DNA from: Phycomyces nitens | Lineage: Eukaryota; Mucoromycota; Mucoromycetes; Mucorales; Phycomycetaceae | Direction of reading: 5' to 3' | DNA length: 64,000 nucleotides | Assembly: GCA_022702545.1 (NCBI GenBank) | Contig: JAHRBC010000004.1 | Location: forward strand, 4,742,001 to 4,806,000 | In this document: piece after piece, positions 46,301 to 58,096 of the stretch | How positions within the stretch are numbered: the first letter of the stretch is position 1 | Layout of the letters: each line of letters opens with the position of its first letter | The notes under the pieces: generated by a model | The model's input: only the letters and a program-made list of their open reading frames with translations | Told to the model about the DNA's origin: nothing | Database searches by the model: none | Made by a program: the position numbers and the translations under genes

Positions 46301-48126
46301 TATGGTGTGACTGCTGAGAAAAACTTTGCTCTTTCAGCCTCTGTGCCGTAGGGTGCATTGTTTGGCTCAAGATCATCTATTATGGGCTGTTCCTTTTTTA
46401 TATTTTCTTTATAATCATTTGCATTCCAAGACGTGGCAACACCCGTAAAGGCTATTCCCATCTTTGGCATAATATCAAAACCAAGAATAAGATCAACACC
46501 TTTGATATTCATATCAATAAGTTCAAATTCGTGTGTAAAAGAGTGGCCATTAGCGTAACTAACTAGCAAAGGAGATGTCTTTCCTATACGTTGCACAGAT
46601 TGTGCTTTACTTGCAAATGTTATGTTTCCTTCGATTTTTGTAATAGGTAGACTTATGAGTTTATTATATAGTTCTACACTAATACACGAGACTTTGGCTC
46701 CGGAGTCCAGCAAGCCCATGAGCTGATGCTCATTCTGTAATAATACAGGGGTGTTTAGTGAGAATGGATTCAATTGATATTGTTCCTTATTTGTCTTACC
46801 TAGTGAGGTATACTCCAGTTCTTCGGACAGTTTGTCCACCATGCTGCCTCTTGATGTGCGTACAGCATGCACAGCCACATTGGGCTTGCGCTGTTTATTC
46901 ACAAAAGAGGTGTGGTATTCTGGGCATGTATGTCCTGGGCTCCATTGTCGGTGACAATGGTAGCATTCCTTGGCCTTGGCCTTTTCCGCACGACCGGAGA
47001 TGATCCTACATCCCTCCGTGTTGTGGGTGGTATTCTTACCATGCTGAGTGCAGAAGAATCCTGCACTAGCTGGGGAACCCGAGGCTTTTCCAGAACGATG
47101 TCTGCTCGACCCAAACTGGAAAGACTGACCATCTGTGCGTCAGCGGGAGCCAGTGTGGGTCTTCTCGGCCTCGGCTCTAACCCTCTTCATGGGGCGAGTC
47201 AGCGTGATCGCCAGATCCAGGACTTGTTGGATGGTCTGCAGCTTGTGGGAGTTGTGGGTCCACCAGGCAACGTGGGTGGTTTGATGGAAGTGCGGGGTGA
47301 GGGAAGCCAAGAACCGCAAGGCCACAATCATGTCTTGCTTCACGTTGCCCTCGCGGCAAGTCCTCTGGAAACAGTGTCCATACTCTTGGACGGACTCGTC
47401 CTCTCTCATGGTCATGGTTAGTGCCTTGACCTACATTATCGCCTGCTGCTCCTTGGAGTCATAGTGCTGCTTGATCAGCACACGGGCCTCCTCCCACTTG
47501 CAGTTCTTCAACACCAATGTACTTTTGTACCAGGCGTCGTACTCATCCACCATGGCATTCCGGAGCCATTTCGACCAGGCAATGTCAATGTGCTCCTTGC
47601 CAGTTGCGAGCACATTCTCAAACGCGGACAGGTAGAGCTCCACGTGTTGGTACACCTTGGCATCCGGGTTGGGGACGGAGTGACCAGCCAGCTGGAACAA
47701 CGGAATGTCCCTCAAGTTGATGGCGGTCCTGTTGGTGTTGGTCGGGATAGGCTCTTGGGCGGCCGCAAGGAGTGTCCGGAATCTGGCCAACTGCTCGTTG
47801 GCATCGTCAACCTCCTTGCCAAGGGTCTTGGCAACCTCGTGGTCATCCTTGTCGGTGGCCTCATCCACGGCAAGCATGAGGTCCCAGGCCTTCTGCTCGT
47901 ACTTGCTGATCAACCTTTCAGCTACGGCCCTGGTATTCTTGCGCCTTTCTTCTCCAGAGACGGCGCCTTGCTCAGTCACCTTGGGAGCATAGCGGGAGTT
48001 GGCTAAGCCGGAAACACACTTTTGCTCAGAAGTGGTGTCTACTTCCATGAGCTCACTTGTGCTCTCCTTGTGGGCAGGGGCCTCTTGCTGGGCAATGGTA
48101 GGGGTCTCGTTGTTGATGGAAGACAT
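43378..48126 (-). pseudogene. retro2 Gag-Pol polyprotein in one frame with three in-frame stops
   Basis: One minus-strand frame of about 1580 codons from ATG 48126 to the 3' LTR. Gag (ELMEVDTTSEQ, then HVELYLSAFENVLATG) is followed by a zinc knuckle (CYHCHRQWSPGHTC), protease (LMGLLDSGAKVSCIS), RT (CPFGLKPLSSKF, TFVDDIVIFSKN), RNase H (FFVATDASNLGIG, YTDHKALTY), integrase (CPSCQKYN, HWAIDLAGP, QSDNGTEFKN, HPRANGLAERW) and a chromodomain (EVQAIINHRGNAGKREFLVR), ending in a basic tail. Stops: TAG at 47431-47433 (Gln expected), TGA at 47140-47142 and TGA at 45988-45993 (Arg expected before YPLPLI). All are single C-to-T changes, and everything else is intact. The frame is shared throughout, without gag-pol frameshift. 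Confidence 0.9.
44916..44934 (-). promoter_or_regulatory. retro2 candidate central polypurine tract
   Basis: An exact 19-bp copy of the 3' polypurine tract sits inside pol, in the linker between RNase H and integrase, in the same orientation. Confidence 0.55.
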
Positions 48127-48172
48127 TTTTTGGATAGTGTTTTTTATAGAAGCGAGGGTTCAAAGTAAAAAA

Positions 48173-48514
48173 TGTGATATTTGGTAGTAGAAAAGGGACG
48201 GTGGATACTTTGAGACTCTTTATTGTGATTGAGAAAAAGTTAAAGTTATATCCAGTCCTTGATTCAAGAAGTGTGTTAACTTAGTATTTATAATTATTGT
48301 TATAATTCTTATCAGCTTGGATATTCATTATCATAATAGCTGTGTTATTAGTTAATAGGTATTTTGGGACTTTGTCCCACAATAGATTGGGTATGGTATT
48401 TTCATATTTGGATAAGGATTTCTGGATGGTATAGTTTGTCTTGATTTTAGATAATCCAGCTATCTGGGTTTATATATCACTTTTCTCTGATATACCATTA
48501 TGCCAAATACAACA
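48173..48514 (-). repeat. retro2 5' LTR
   Basis: 342 bp. A TATATAAA box on the minus strand near 48473 and AATAAA near 48221 fit promoter and polyadenylation signals. The sequence just inside (minus, TTTTTTACTTTGAACCCTCG) does not begin TGG, and I found no complement in the LTR, so the primer is unclear. Confidence 0.93.
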
Positions 48515-49137
48515 ATATTGTATTCTTGTGATTTTGCTCAGTACAATCCAACAAGAAGAATTTGACAATCAGACGGGACTTGAAATAGATAAAGACGGTA
48601 AACAGGCAAACGGACAGGTAAACGGACAACGGACAAACAGACAAACAGACAGGCAAACAGACAGGCAAACAGACAGGTAAACGGACAACAGACAAACAGA
48701 CAAACAGACAAACAGACAAACAGACAAACAGACAAACAGACAAACAGACAAACAGACAAACAGACAAACAGACAAACAGACAAACGATGAGACAGTACTT
48801 GTAGATCCTAACAGTGTGCAACTTAGTATTTCCTGCAGGACAATAGCTCAAGTTCAGGGACGATGTTCAAAAGAAATAGAGAGAAAACTGAATGTATTTT
48901 ATTGAATAAAAAATGGAGCTCTTTTATACTAATTGATAACTGTGCACGTAGTGACAATCTAGATATAACTTATGCTGAATGATGATTATCGAGAAGAGTG
49001 TACAGTTCTTCGGGCATAATCACAAAAGGAAATAATCAAAAGGAAAACAAAAAGGAAACTAAACATCAAGAGAGAAATGCACTATCAGGAAGTATACAAA
49101 AGGAGTAATATCAAGAAGTGCAAAAGGAACAAGTGCA
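48515..49137. other. LTR-like debris with octanucleotide array
   Basis: Between retro2 and the CACTA element. After the array come segments (gagacagtac..., gttcaaaagaaatagagagaaaactgaatg) that are clearly related to 63470-63600, so both are remnants of one LTR-like family. No gene. Confidence 0.5.
48599..48785. repeat. (GACAAACA)n minisatellite
   Basis: About 23 tandem octamers, degenerate in the first third (gg and gt variants) and perfect in the last 90 bp. It gives meaningless Cys/Leu/Val-rich open frames on the minus strand. Confidence 0.92.
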
Positions 49138-49488
49138 CACTATGGCAGAAGGACCGGTAGCTGTGCCAAAAACGGTAGCATAACTACTGTTTTTTATGAT
49201 TTTAGAGCACTTTATCTCCGCAGATTGTGGTTGAAAGGTAATGTCATCAATGCCGATTCATAAAAGTTGCATGGAATGCCTTTTTATCAGGCAATGAGGT
49301 AGTTGTAGTACCATAGAAAGGGCTCGTAAGTTTTTAGACAACCTTGTTTATTGAAATGAGCATTTTATTTGGTGTTAAAGATGTTGCGCATTTTTGAGAA
49401 AAATAATTTTTCGCCTGTGTGAACAAAGCAGTAGTTATGCTACCGTTTTTTTGAAACCGAATTTTTATTTTTGACATTATTAGCCATT

Positions 49489-50353
49489 TTATTTTATTTG
49501 GTATTGATATTTATAAGTAAAGAAAAAAGAAAAGGAAAATTTTAATAAAGTGGCACGGTTGCCTCTGGTCACACACAGATTTTCATTAAACACATAATAT
49601 GGTGCAATGACAAAGAACTGATTAACACTTGGAGGGTACTGGATGAGCCCAACTTGATGCTGAATGTCATCCACATTGATAACGGCATATTTTGGCTGGG
49701 TTGTTTGTCTAGTTGAGCTGTGTGACCACTGTATTACAATTGGCACAGAAGAGTCATGGGCTGCTGTACCATGCTCTTTCATCACTTCAACGAATTCCAG
49801 AAAGTGCGGTGTGCCATCAACCTCTTTATGCTCAAAATAAAATTCCACAGTGCCAACAAATCAGCTTTGAATAGTTATATTGCGACGGCTAGATAAAAAT
49901 ATAAAAAATGCAAGTGATCTCTATTTTGTATTTTGAATAATACCAATACTCACTTTCTGTATGGACAGGTAAACATCACATGATGATTGTCATGTCTGGT
50001 CTCGTTTTTTATTCTTCAGTACATTCATGAAGCATGCACGGTTGAATTTTTCCAAAGACAAGAAGCAACAACAATCGTTGGGTCATCAAGTTCAATACTG
50101 TTCATAACACTGTTTCACACATAGTACTTTGCCAAAGTATTCTTGACAACAGGGCTGCTGACACCTTCCACTTCATTATCATTCAAGCTGGCATGTCAGT
50201 TGAATGGCTCCCATAGCTGGGGAGCACTTACACCATCTGGAAGATCTAAGAAACTTGCTTCATTATATGTGGACGGCTGACTTGTACAAGGATAATTCTG
50301 AGAGCTGTTTGCTGAACTGACAAAGTTATGAACAGCAAAGTGCTCAACAAGCA
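49489..50353 (-). pseudogene. Stand-alone Tnp2 C-terminal-domain-like gene, CACTA-1 copy, broken
   Basis: This is the counterpart of the gene at 62028-62905. An acceptor (ttttttgcag) precedes the exon that starts at 50353. Relative to the other copy it has TGA in YYV*NS (CGA to TGA), a second stop in the SWFIG region (TGG to TGA) and several other CpG-type changes. The last exon (about 49489-49880) remains open and reads MEFYFEHKEVDGTPHFLEF. It no longer stops at the ATS* position, so it would be longer at the C-terminus. Confidence 0.7.
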
Positions 50354-50873
50354 CTGCAAAAAATAAAGAAATTCCAATAACGTAAAAGTGGCAATACTGT
50401 ACTATAAAGCGATGTTTTAATATAGGGTGGTTTTTTTTTTCGACTATGAGACAAGCTACCTTGTCAGCTATCTCGTTGATGTGCTATCTAGTAGTGGATT
50501 TTTGAAATAATGTGCCGCAGGTGAGGGCTGTTAGCACTTTCAGTGTACTGATCTGATCTGGAAAAACAAAAAGAAATATTTAAAAGTACAGTTCTATTTT
50601 GGTGCCGTATTTATGGACCTGGAAATATTGGGAGAATCATATATTCATGAAAATACATGGTCGTGTATTTGTCAAAAATATTGAGCATACTCTTCATAAA
50701 AGCCAATTAAATGAATGGATTGAAAGCTTTTTTATTCTTCTTCACCAGTAATATATCACCCATTGTTTGATTTCCCGTTTATAATTGATTGGTAATGTTT
50801 TACGTTTTTATTTTTATTAGAAAGAATAGAATGTTTCTAGGTTTAGGGTCTATTATTATGCCTATTCCTATGC

Positions 50874-51816
50874 CTAGCCGTTTCTACCTGGTTGCTTGCT
50901 GCTATTTGGATGGAATATTTTTCTACATAAAAAATACCTGCAAAAATATGAATATCCAGTGATTTTTTGGGCTGCGGGAGTGTTCTGTAAAAGATAAAGA
51001 AGTGTTAATGATGTGGGGTACAAAGAGGAAATTTTTGTGTGACAAAAGATACTTACATTGCAAGAGATGGGCAAGAGTGGGCAAAGGGGACTTGAATTGT
51101 AAGGCTGGATGGGCTGTGTGGCGGGTTTTACTATAAAAAAGGGAATAAAAATTAATATGGGTGAACAGAGTGATGATATATTTAATTTACATACCAGGAG
51201 TCAAATGGGTTATCAAAGTAGGGGGCATGGTGTGCAAAGAAAGACCAAAGTAGCCTATAAAACACATGATAATAATTATTAATAAATAGTCTGAATAATA
51301 TTTTAGATAAGTAAAAAGAGATTTATAAAGAATATTACCTTTATGATTACAATCACGAATGATGGAGGAGGACGATGGCGTGAATAGAAAGGGCAGTCTA
51401 CAATGGAATAGAGTCAGAGAGGGAACAAGTATGATTGAAAGAAAAAATTTTACCTGGTGCCGATAGCATCCTTACATAAGTTGTTTGGCCAATCTAAGAG
51501 AGAAAGTGAAAATAATTTTTATCATGATGACGGGACCAGTGAATGCGGCCAGTGAGTATTTGTCTAGATGGCCATTGTGGAAAGGATGAGTTGGAATGGG
51601 AGCGCACATCTATGAAAAAGAGGTTAATTTGTGTATATAAAGAGGTATAAAAAATGTCTTACCAGAGAAAGGCGCCGATATTAAAAAAGCAAACAAAAGG
51701 AAAAATAAAGGGAACCAAAGAAAAAGGAGAGAGTCTGAAAATTTTTTCACCTTTGAAACATGCTGGGGAAGGTGTGATGGATTGAGCCCAAAAACAATAT
51801 CAAGGCCGATTTGCAT
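50874..51816 (-). CDS. Candidate seven-exon gene of unknown function inside CACTA-1
   Basis: Minus-strand exons 51816-51663, 51609-51532, 51493-51454, 51397-51339, 51254-51195, 51130-51057 and 50984-50874 keep one frame through six GT-AG introns (38-84 bp) and give 191 residues. Most splice sites are strong (gtaagt, gtatgt, gtaata; ttatag, ttgtag, ttacag). The weakest is the donor gtcatc at 51531. The protein has a hydrophobic segment at about residues 30-50 (LLFLWFPLFFLLFAFLIS), then a Ser/Pro-rich part and a basic Cys-containing tail. No known family. It diverges from the gene at 52049, with 232 bp between the ATGs. RNA evidence would be decisive. Confidence 0.5.
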
Positions 51817-52048
51817 CTCAGTGCTTCAAGACAATGGATGAACATCTTTATAGTCATTCAAAATGCCTATATATAAAGGCCTTTTTGATAGTATTCAACC
51901 TCTCTTACCTTTACACCAACCCACACACACACACACTTACTTACTCACTCACCCAAACAGTTTTTGTATGTATATTATATTTATTTTTATTTCAATTGAA
52001 CAAAAACTAATAATTATAATCGAAATATACTTTACCATATTCTAGAAA

Positions 52049-53240
52049 ATGGTTAACCAAAGAAGATCGATTGCTCCTCGTCCTGCTACTGCTGACATGG
52101 ATCTGATATTGGAAAAGCTTGTTGCCATGGAGAACAAGATGACCATTATGGAAAGCGAGATGGTGACATCAAACGCCAGACTTGTAACGATGGATTCCAG
52201 ACTTGGTGTCATTATTGTAGGAAACCGTGAGACTATCACTGCCATTGATAATTTCGTTGAGGCTGCTCCTGCTGCTCCTGCTGCTCCTGCTGCTCCTGTT
52301 GCTCCTGCTGCCTCCACCAGTGCAACTAGCAATGTTGTTGTGGCGGATCCCATTGCTTTGTCAAACCCCAGCAAGAGAGTTTCCACAGAGGTCTATGTAA
52401 GTATTATACTAAAGAGTAAAGACTATACTATCAGTTTGTTAACTTTTATATATTATTAGGCTGCGATCCGCAAATTCATGTGGAATCCAAAGTTTTGGTC
52501 AACTGTCCCAGCAGAAGTAGAAGCCAACAACGATAAGCCCAGGTGGAACACTGATGTTCACTTCAACGTGACTCCTAACAAGGAGTTGGTTGATCAAATG
52601 CTCGTCTACCTGGGGCATAAGTTTGCTGGCGACGGAATGAGGCAAAAGGATCTTTGTGAGAGGCTCCACAAGAATTTCATTAGTAGATGCCGAAAAGTGA
52701 GAGAGTCTCCTGCTGTGAGGGCTGCGTTGAACAGACATTCACGAAGATCTGGTCGTGCAAACAAAGTAAGTTGTTTGCAATATATTAAAAATCCATTAAA
52801 CGCATATTAATAATAATATTTGTAGAACTATGCTTGTCGTTTGGCAGCATATGACAATAACAGGGCTGAGATCAACCAGGAGATGGGTTGGAACTGCATA
52901 GGTGCACTCCAAAAGGGAGCAATGTCCGAGGGAGAATCAGATGATGAAGTCTCTGAAGCAGGAAGAAGACGTGTGGTTCGCACAATTTGCCCAAGTTGGA
53001 GAAGCAATGAAGTGAGTTGTTGAGCTGATTATAAATAGTATATTGAATGACTGTAGATTACTGATGTGCAATTGATAGTTTAACCAATTCATCCAAGTCA
53101 TTGACAGATTCGTTGGTCTCCAACTTGGAGCAAATGCTCATCAAATGTTGTCAAGGGTTTATGCCAGAACTGTGGACGTGGCAGTCCCAACTAATTTTAA
53201 TCCCAGTCTTCCTCAGTGGGCTCTTAGACATGGGCTTTAA
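52049..53240 (+). CDS. CACTA-1 accessory gene, coiled-coil and basic-domain protein, 4 exons
   Basis: Exons 52049-52396, 52460-52765, 52826-53011 and 53079-53240 give 333 residues, all phases 0. Residues 18-60 form a coiled coil (LILEKLVAMENKMTIMESEM), followed by an Ala/Pro linker of APAAP units. The centre is a conserved-looking globular part (FMWNPKFWSTVP, KDLCERLHKNFISRCRKVRE) with a basic cluster (RHSRRSGRAN). The C-terminal part is FNQFIQVIDRFVGLQLGANA. By position and composition it could be the TnpA-like DNA-binding partner that CACTA elements need beside Tnp2, but I see no proven TnpA motif. Similar uncharacterised proteins seem frequent in Mucorales, from memory only. Confidence 0.72.
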
Positions 53241-53365
53241 TAAAATATTTTTTTTTATCTATCCATCTATTTTTTTTGACACGCGTTACATTTTGACAAC
53301 ATTTATAAAGGCAATGCTATTTCTGTTTGTTTTTTTATGAAAGAGAAAAGATATTTATTTATTTA

Positions 53366-56300
53366 TTATATGTAAAGTTTCTTTGGCAAAGGGATGACTA
53401 GCATCCTCTTTATACCATTTTGGCTTGTGTGCGTGGCAGTCGCAACTTCCAAGAGAAGGCGATGGACTGGCAAGATGCACTCATGGGTAGCAGGAGAAAA
53501 GCCAGGCAAACAGATGTCAACACCTTCATCCTCACGCGAACAATCATAGGACACATCATACCATCTGACAAAGGCAAAAACATGCTGGCTTTGATGAGCA
53601 CGGCAATTTAGATGAACAGAGGCAGAGAGAGGTGGCGTGAACTGGTGGACAAAAATATACTGTATTTCGCCAGTATATGCAGTCTGGTTCTCACCAGTGC
53701 TGTTGCCAAACAAAGCTTGGACACGAGATCCACCATTTCCAGAGCCATTGTGCCCACGATATACTTGGCCAAGGAGATTTATCGATTTTAGCTTTATGAT
53801 CTGATTGTCAACAAACAACGAAGAAGAAGTGGCATGTTGATAATGCTGGAGGGTGTCAATGTCATACGTATCCACATAGTAAGCCAACAATTGAGGATAG
53901 TCAACATCACTCATTTTTGTGGCAGACTTTTGCAACAGAGGAAACGCAGAGGGTGGAAGAGGCTTGTTACCCTTGATCGGGAATTCGGAATCTTGGGATG
54001 CATCCAAAAAAATTTGAATTGGGAATGGGCGTTGTGTTGGTGCAGGTGCAGGTGCAGGTGGAGACAAGGTGGCAAAGGACGAAGAGAGCTTGGCAATGAG
54101 TGGGAGGAAAGGAGCTGATATCGAAGACTTGAGGATGGCATTCATATAGTCCTCCTTGTACGAATTCTGGACAAATGTTTTCATAAACGTTGACTCGAAC
54201 CCATCTCTTCTGTTTGTCTCGATGTTCTTCAACAACCCATTGTATCTCTCAAACCCAAAGAGCCAATAGCCGTACACTGGTCCAAAATCACGAATGGTCT
54301 CGCGAAGATAGAGGTGTAGGTGCATATTGCAGGTGAGGACAGTGTGTGGGTATTGTTGTTTGCAGGCTTGACCAAATTTTTCCAGGTGACTATGGGCTTC
54401 ATCAAGTTCGTCAAAAGTGATGGTTGGCTTGGTAAGGAGGCGGCAGGCGTCGACAAAGCTGATCCAATTTTGGAACTTGGCAGCAGGGAGAACAGTCTTC
54501 AACAGAGCAGGGGAGTAAACAAGCACCCAGGATTTCCACTCATTGGCCTTCATATGGGGAAATCCCTTCCCAATCTTCGTCTTCAACACTGCATAATCTG
54601 CAGGCAACACCATGGTCTCTGCCACCATCTGCATCTCACGAAGATTGTTGTCTGTGATCAGACCACTGGTAGTCCACGTCTCGACCATCCTCTTTGCCGT
54701 TCCCAGGAATATGTTGTGCATGGGATCAATGATCGTTCCACGTACTAGATCAAAGTATCCAAGGCGATGCAACTGCAACCATCGAACACCATTTTCGACC
54801 TCCAGCTGATGCCTTTCTGAGGGCGTACTTGCACTCTTCCACTCCTCAGCATGCACCCGGTTTTCAGCACCATTTGCAAGCCTCCACTTGGCAAACTCGA
54901 ACCCACAAAAGTCTACATGGCTTGTGCCTTCCAAGCGAGAGAAACTACGGCTGCATTTGTAGCATGCATGCATACTGTTGTGGGACGTGAATCCACTGGT
55001 TTTTTTGGTGGCAGGGATATCACATGCAACCATTAAGAGCGCAGCACGGACAGTTACTCCAGTGGGGTGTTCATAACTTGGAATAGACATTCCAACATAC
55101 AGCTGCTCCAACTCGTCGACCAAGGGCTTGAGGTAGTTGTTAATCTCCTCTGATCTTGGTTCCTTTGGCCCAGGCATCAGACCAACAAGAATCACGTTTT
55201 CTGCCTTGAACCTATCCTCTTGAGGCAAATTGTTGATTGCCAGGTAAATGGCTCCAGAGGAATGACTGATACCATCGAATGGCTGAAACCAATCAATGTT
55301 GAGAGTCAACATGAGTGATTGAGAGTCTTCAACAAAGGGAACGCTGTTCTTGTCCTTCAACCCCTTCCACATTGCACCATCATAAACGTCGCACATGGTA
55401 TCAACAATCTTCAACTCCTGGTTCCATTGTCTGATCTTGCTTTCGAAATCCGGGCGGAGGAAAAGGACTCTCAACGCCTGCTTGACGGACTGGTAGCTGT
55501 ATTGACGTTTGGGGACTAAAGCACCAGATGATGATTGCTTCATCAATTGGCAACCACATGGAGAAACGGAACCGAGCTTGGCGGAACTGCACTGAAGGGG
55601 AGCAGACCCAGCTTCCTCATAAACCGTGTGGCAATCCTGGCACACAACGAATCTCTTTACACCCTTGGTCAAGGCAGTGAAACCCGTCATGCTTTGGAGA
55701 CCAGAAAGGCTTGAAGGCAATTGGAAGTCCTGTCCGTAAATCGTCAAGAGTTTGTTGATGAACTCAATCAAGACAACAGCACCCTTATTGACCACATAAC
55801 GGGATGCAGACAGAACAACAAAAATGGCAATTGCCCTGTGCACTGGGTTTTTGGGCATACCAGGAGTAGCAAAAGGGTCTATTATTTAAAAAGGAAAATT
55901 ATTAATACTCAATCTTTGCTTGCTTTTGTATTGTAGCTATTCAATACTGACCTTCACTATCAAACTCCTCAACCTCAATCTCTTCAACATTGGGTTCATC
56001 ATCACTGTCATTGTCAGAGTCATCGGTGATTTCAGCGTCATTGCCATTGACCTCATTGTCAACTGAATCATTGTCAGACATTGGGACGGAATCCAAAAAT
56101 GGTAGGCCGACCTGACCATCCATTTCCATGGATTTGGATTGAGAGGTCGGGATTGCTACAAATATAGAATACATTAGTTTATTGCCCTGTACTGGTGTTC
56201 AAATAAATATTTTTTACCCTCAACATCAACGTCCATCACGGCACTTTGTGTGCCTGAGTTCAATTAAAGGCTAATGGTTATTATTGCGCAGCAAAGATAA

Positions 56301-56471
56301 AATTAATATTGAAAATAACATACTGTTTTCAAAATCCAAGACTTCTTCAAATCTTGCTCTCTTGGCATGACGCTGGGAAGTGTGCTTGGATACAATAGAG
56401 AATCCTTGCTGGTTATTGTTGCATTTGTTGCAGTAACAGGCAGTGTTGTTAAGAGCGGAAATAGAAGACAT
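53366..56471 (-). CDS. Tnp2-family CACTA transposase, apparently intact, 4 exons
   Basis: Minus-strand exons 56471-56324, 56253-56218, 56155-55952 and 55878-53366 give 966 residues without a stop. The N-terminus has a Cys/His cluster (CYCNKCNNNQQGF, then HTSQRH) that may bind DNA, followed by an acidic stretch (residues about 95-130). The catalytic core shows LTLNIDWFQPFDGISHSSGA, NVILVGLMPGPKEP, CDIPATKKTSGF, CYKCSRSF and GTIIDPMHNIFLGTAKR, matching fungal and plant Tnp2 transposases. After an Ala/Pro linker a C-terminal domain (GEIQYIFVHQF, HVFAFVRWYDV, ILPVHRLLLE) follows. It would cut the CACTA ends. Only this gene in the element could make transposase. Confidence 0.88.
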
Positions 56472-57419
56472 TGTTTATATGATTCGATTGTGAGATAAAA
56501 AAGGAAACAAGTGCTACATATTTTAATTTGCTGTCATTTTATAGATGAAAAAAAAGCTATTGTTTTTTAATCTTTTGCCCAAACCAATAGGATGGATTAG
56601 AATTACACTTTTTATTTGAAGTAAAAAAAATATCTGAGATGAAAAAAAGCTCTATATTTCCACTACCCTTTTGCCACATTGATACAATGCTAAATTTGGG
56701 AGTTTTTCCAGTGAAGCAAACTGGCGTTTCTACTGCCCTTTGACCTCGACCTGATAGGCTTGGAGTATACTCTAATTACTCTTTCCATGGATAGGTAAGA
56801 GATTATTTGACTAATAATAACAATAGCAGCAAAGACACTTCTTGGTCAATGATGACAAAATCAACATACCTGTCATCAATAATTGTGGCCAGTGTGGCAC
56901 GGCTAGGACAATAGCACTCTACATTTACAAGTGCAAAAGAATGTGGTGTGCCAAGAATATTCTCTGAGACATCTTTAAGAGTGCAAACCAGACTCGTAAG
57001 AGAAAAATGGCAGAGAACAGCCAGGCAAGTTTATTAATTAACAAACATTTGAATATACATTATAATTAATACAATATTTTTATTATGTTATAGCAGGAAG
57101 GAGCAAGCAGTTCTTTTCTTTTGGAAGATGAGGTATTTCAAACAGATGACGAGGCTGAATTACCAATCATGACAGATGTACTATAAGTTAGAGCTTTTTG
57201 TTGCTCATCTATTCTCAATTTAATATTAATATAATATTTCTACTGTTTGATATAGGTTTATACCACTAGGAATGAGCAATGAGCCTTCATCTAAGAGAAA
57301 CAGACTAAGTCTTTAATATTCGTTAGGCTGCTCTTATTGGTTCTCTCATATTTTTAGTATATGTTTTAGTGCACTTTTTCTTTTCCTCTTTTCCTTTAGC
57401 TGTTTTATCTTTGCTTTGG

Positions 57420-57846
57420 TCCTCTCCTTTGAAATAAAATTGAATAACTCTCCATCACGTAAGATTGCCACCTTAATAAATGCCCGATTGGCATCTTGTA
57501 TACCACATCTTCAGCTCTGTTGTTTTTAATCTAGGAATGAAACACACATCTCACCCATTTTCAAACACCAAAAAAAAATGAAAATTTTTTTATAGCTGTA
57601 TTATGCCAAGGTTAGTTTGTATTTCTTTTCTTTTCTTTGCTCTACTTTTTTGAAGTAAAACTAAATGACCCTCCCTTATGTAAGGTTGTCAATGACATAA
57701 ACATCCGATTGGAATCTTGTATACCACATCTTCAGCTCTGCTATCTTTAATCAAAGAATGAAACACTCATCTCATAATTTTTCAGACACTAAAAAAAGGT
57801 GAAATTTTTTTACAGCTATATTACACTAAAGTTTGTTGTTCCCCAC
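57420..57846. repeat. Tandem duplication in the CACTA-1 right subterminal region
   Basis: Two copies of about 200 bp with a period of 221 bp, for example accacatcttcagctctg at 57502 and 57723. They diverge by roughly 15-20 percent. Confidence 0.8.
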
Positions 57847-58096
57847 CTCCCCACCTGGGAATCTCTGTAGAATATGCATATTGTTTTCTTAATGATGTAC
57901 TCATTCTGCCAACTACCATTATATTTGAATTAGTTTTAAATCTTATGAGCTGACTTTACAGCAATATATTTTTTATGGTAAGAATATTATAATATGTTTA
58001 CACTCTTTAATTAATCATATTGCGCATTCTCTATTCTCCTTCTACTGCATCTAGTATTTACATCTGTACGTTTCATATAGTGGCATTAATTCAAGA

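Larger units (their letters stand above)
43036..48514 (-). mobile_element. Ty3/gypsy chromovirus (retro2), recent insertion
   Basis: 5479 bp with 342-bp LTRs (TGTGATATTT...AAATACAACA), flanked by the perfect 5-bp duplication atatt (43031-43035 and 48515-48519). The LTRs differ at one position by eye (gggatgg against gggacgg). It carries one long gag-pol frame on the minus strand with a chromodomain. Confidence 0.93.

Noticed and set aside
47464..48006. 180-codon + strand frame
   Set aside because: Antisense shadow of the retro2 gag gene.
48599..48785. Array that could suggest a CRISPR
   Set aside because: Uninterrupted octamers without spacers in a eukaryotic genome; it is a simple minisatellite.
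48538..48851. Cys/Leu/Val-rich frames
   Set aside because: Translations of the octanucleotide array.
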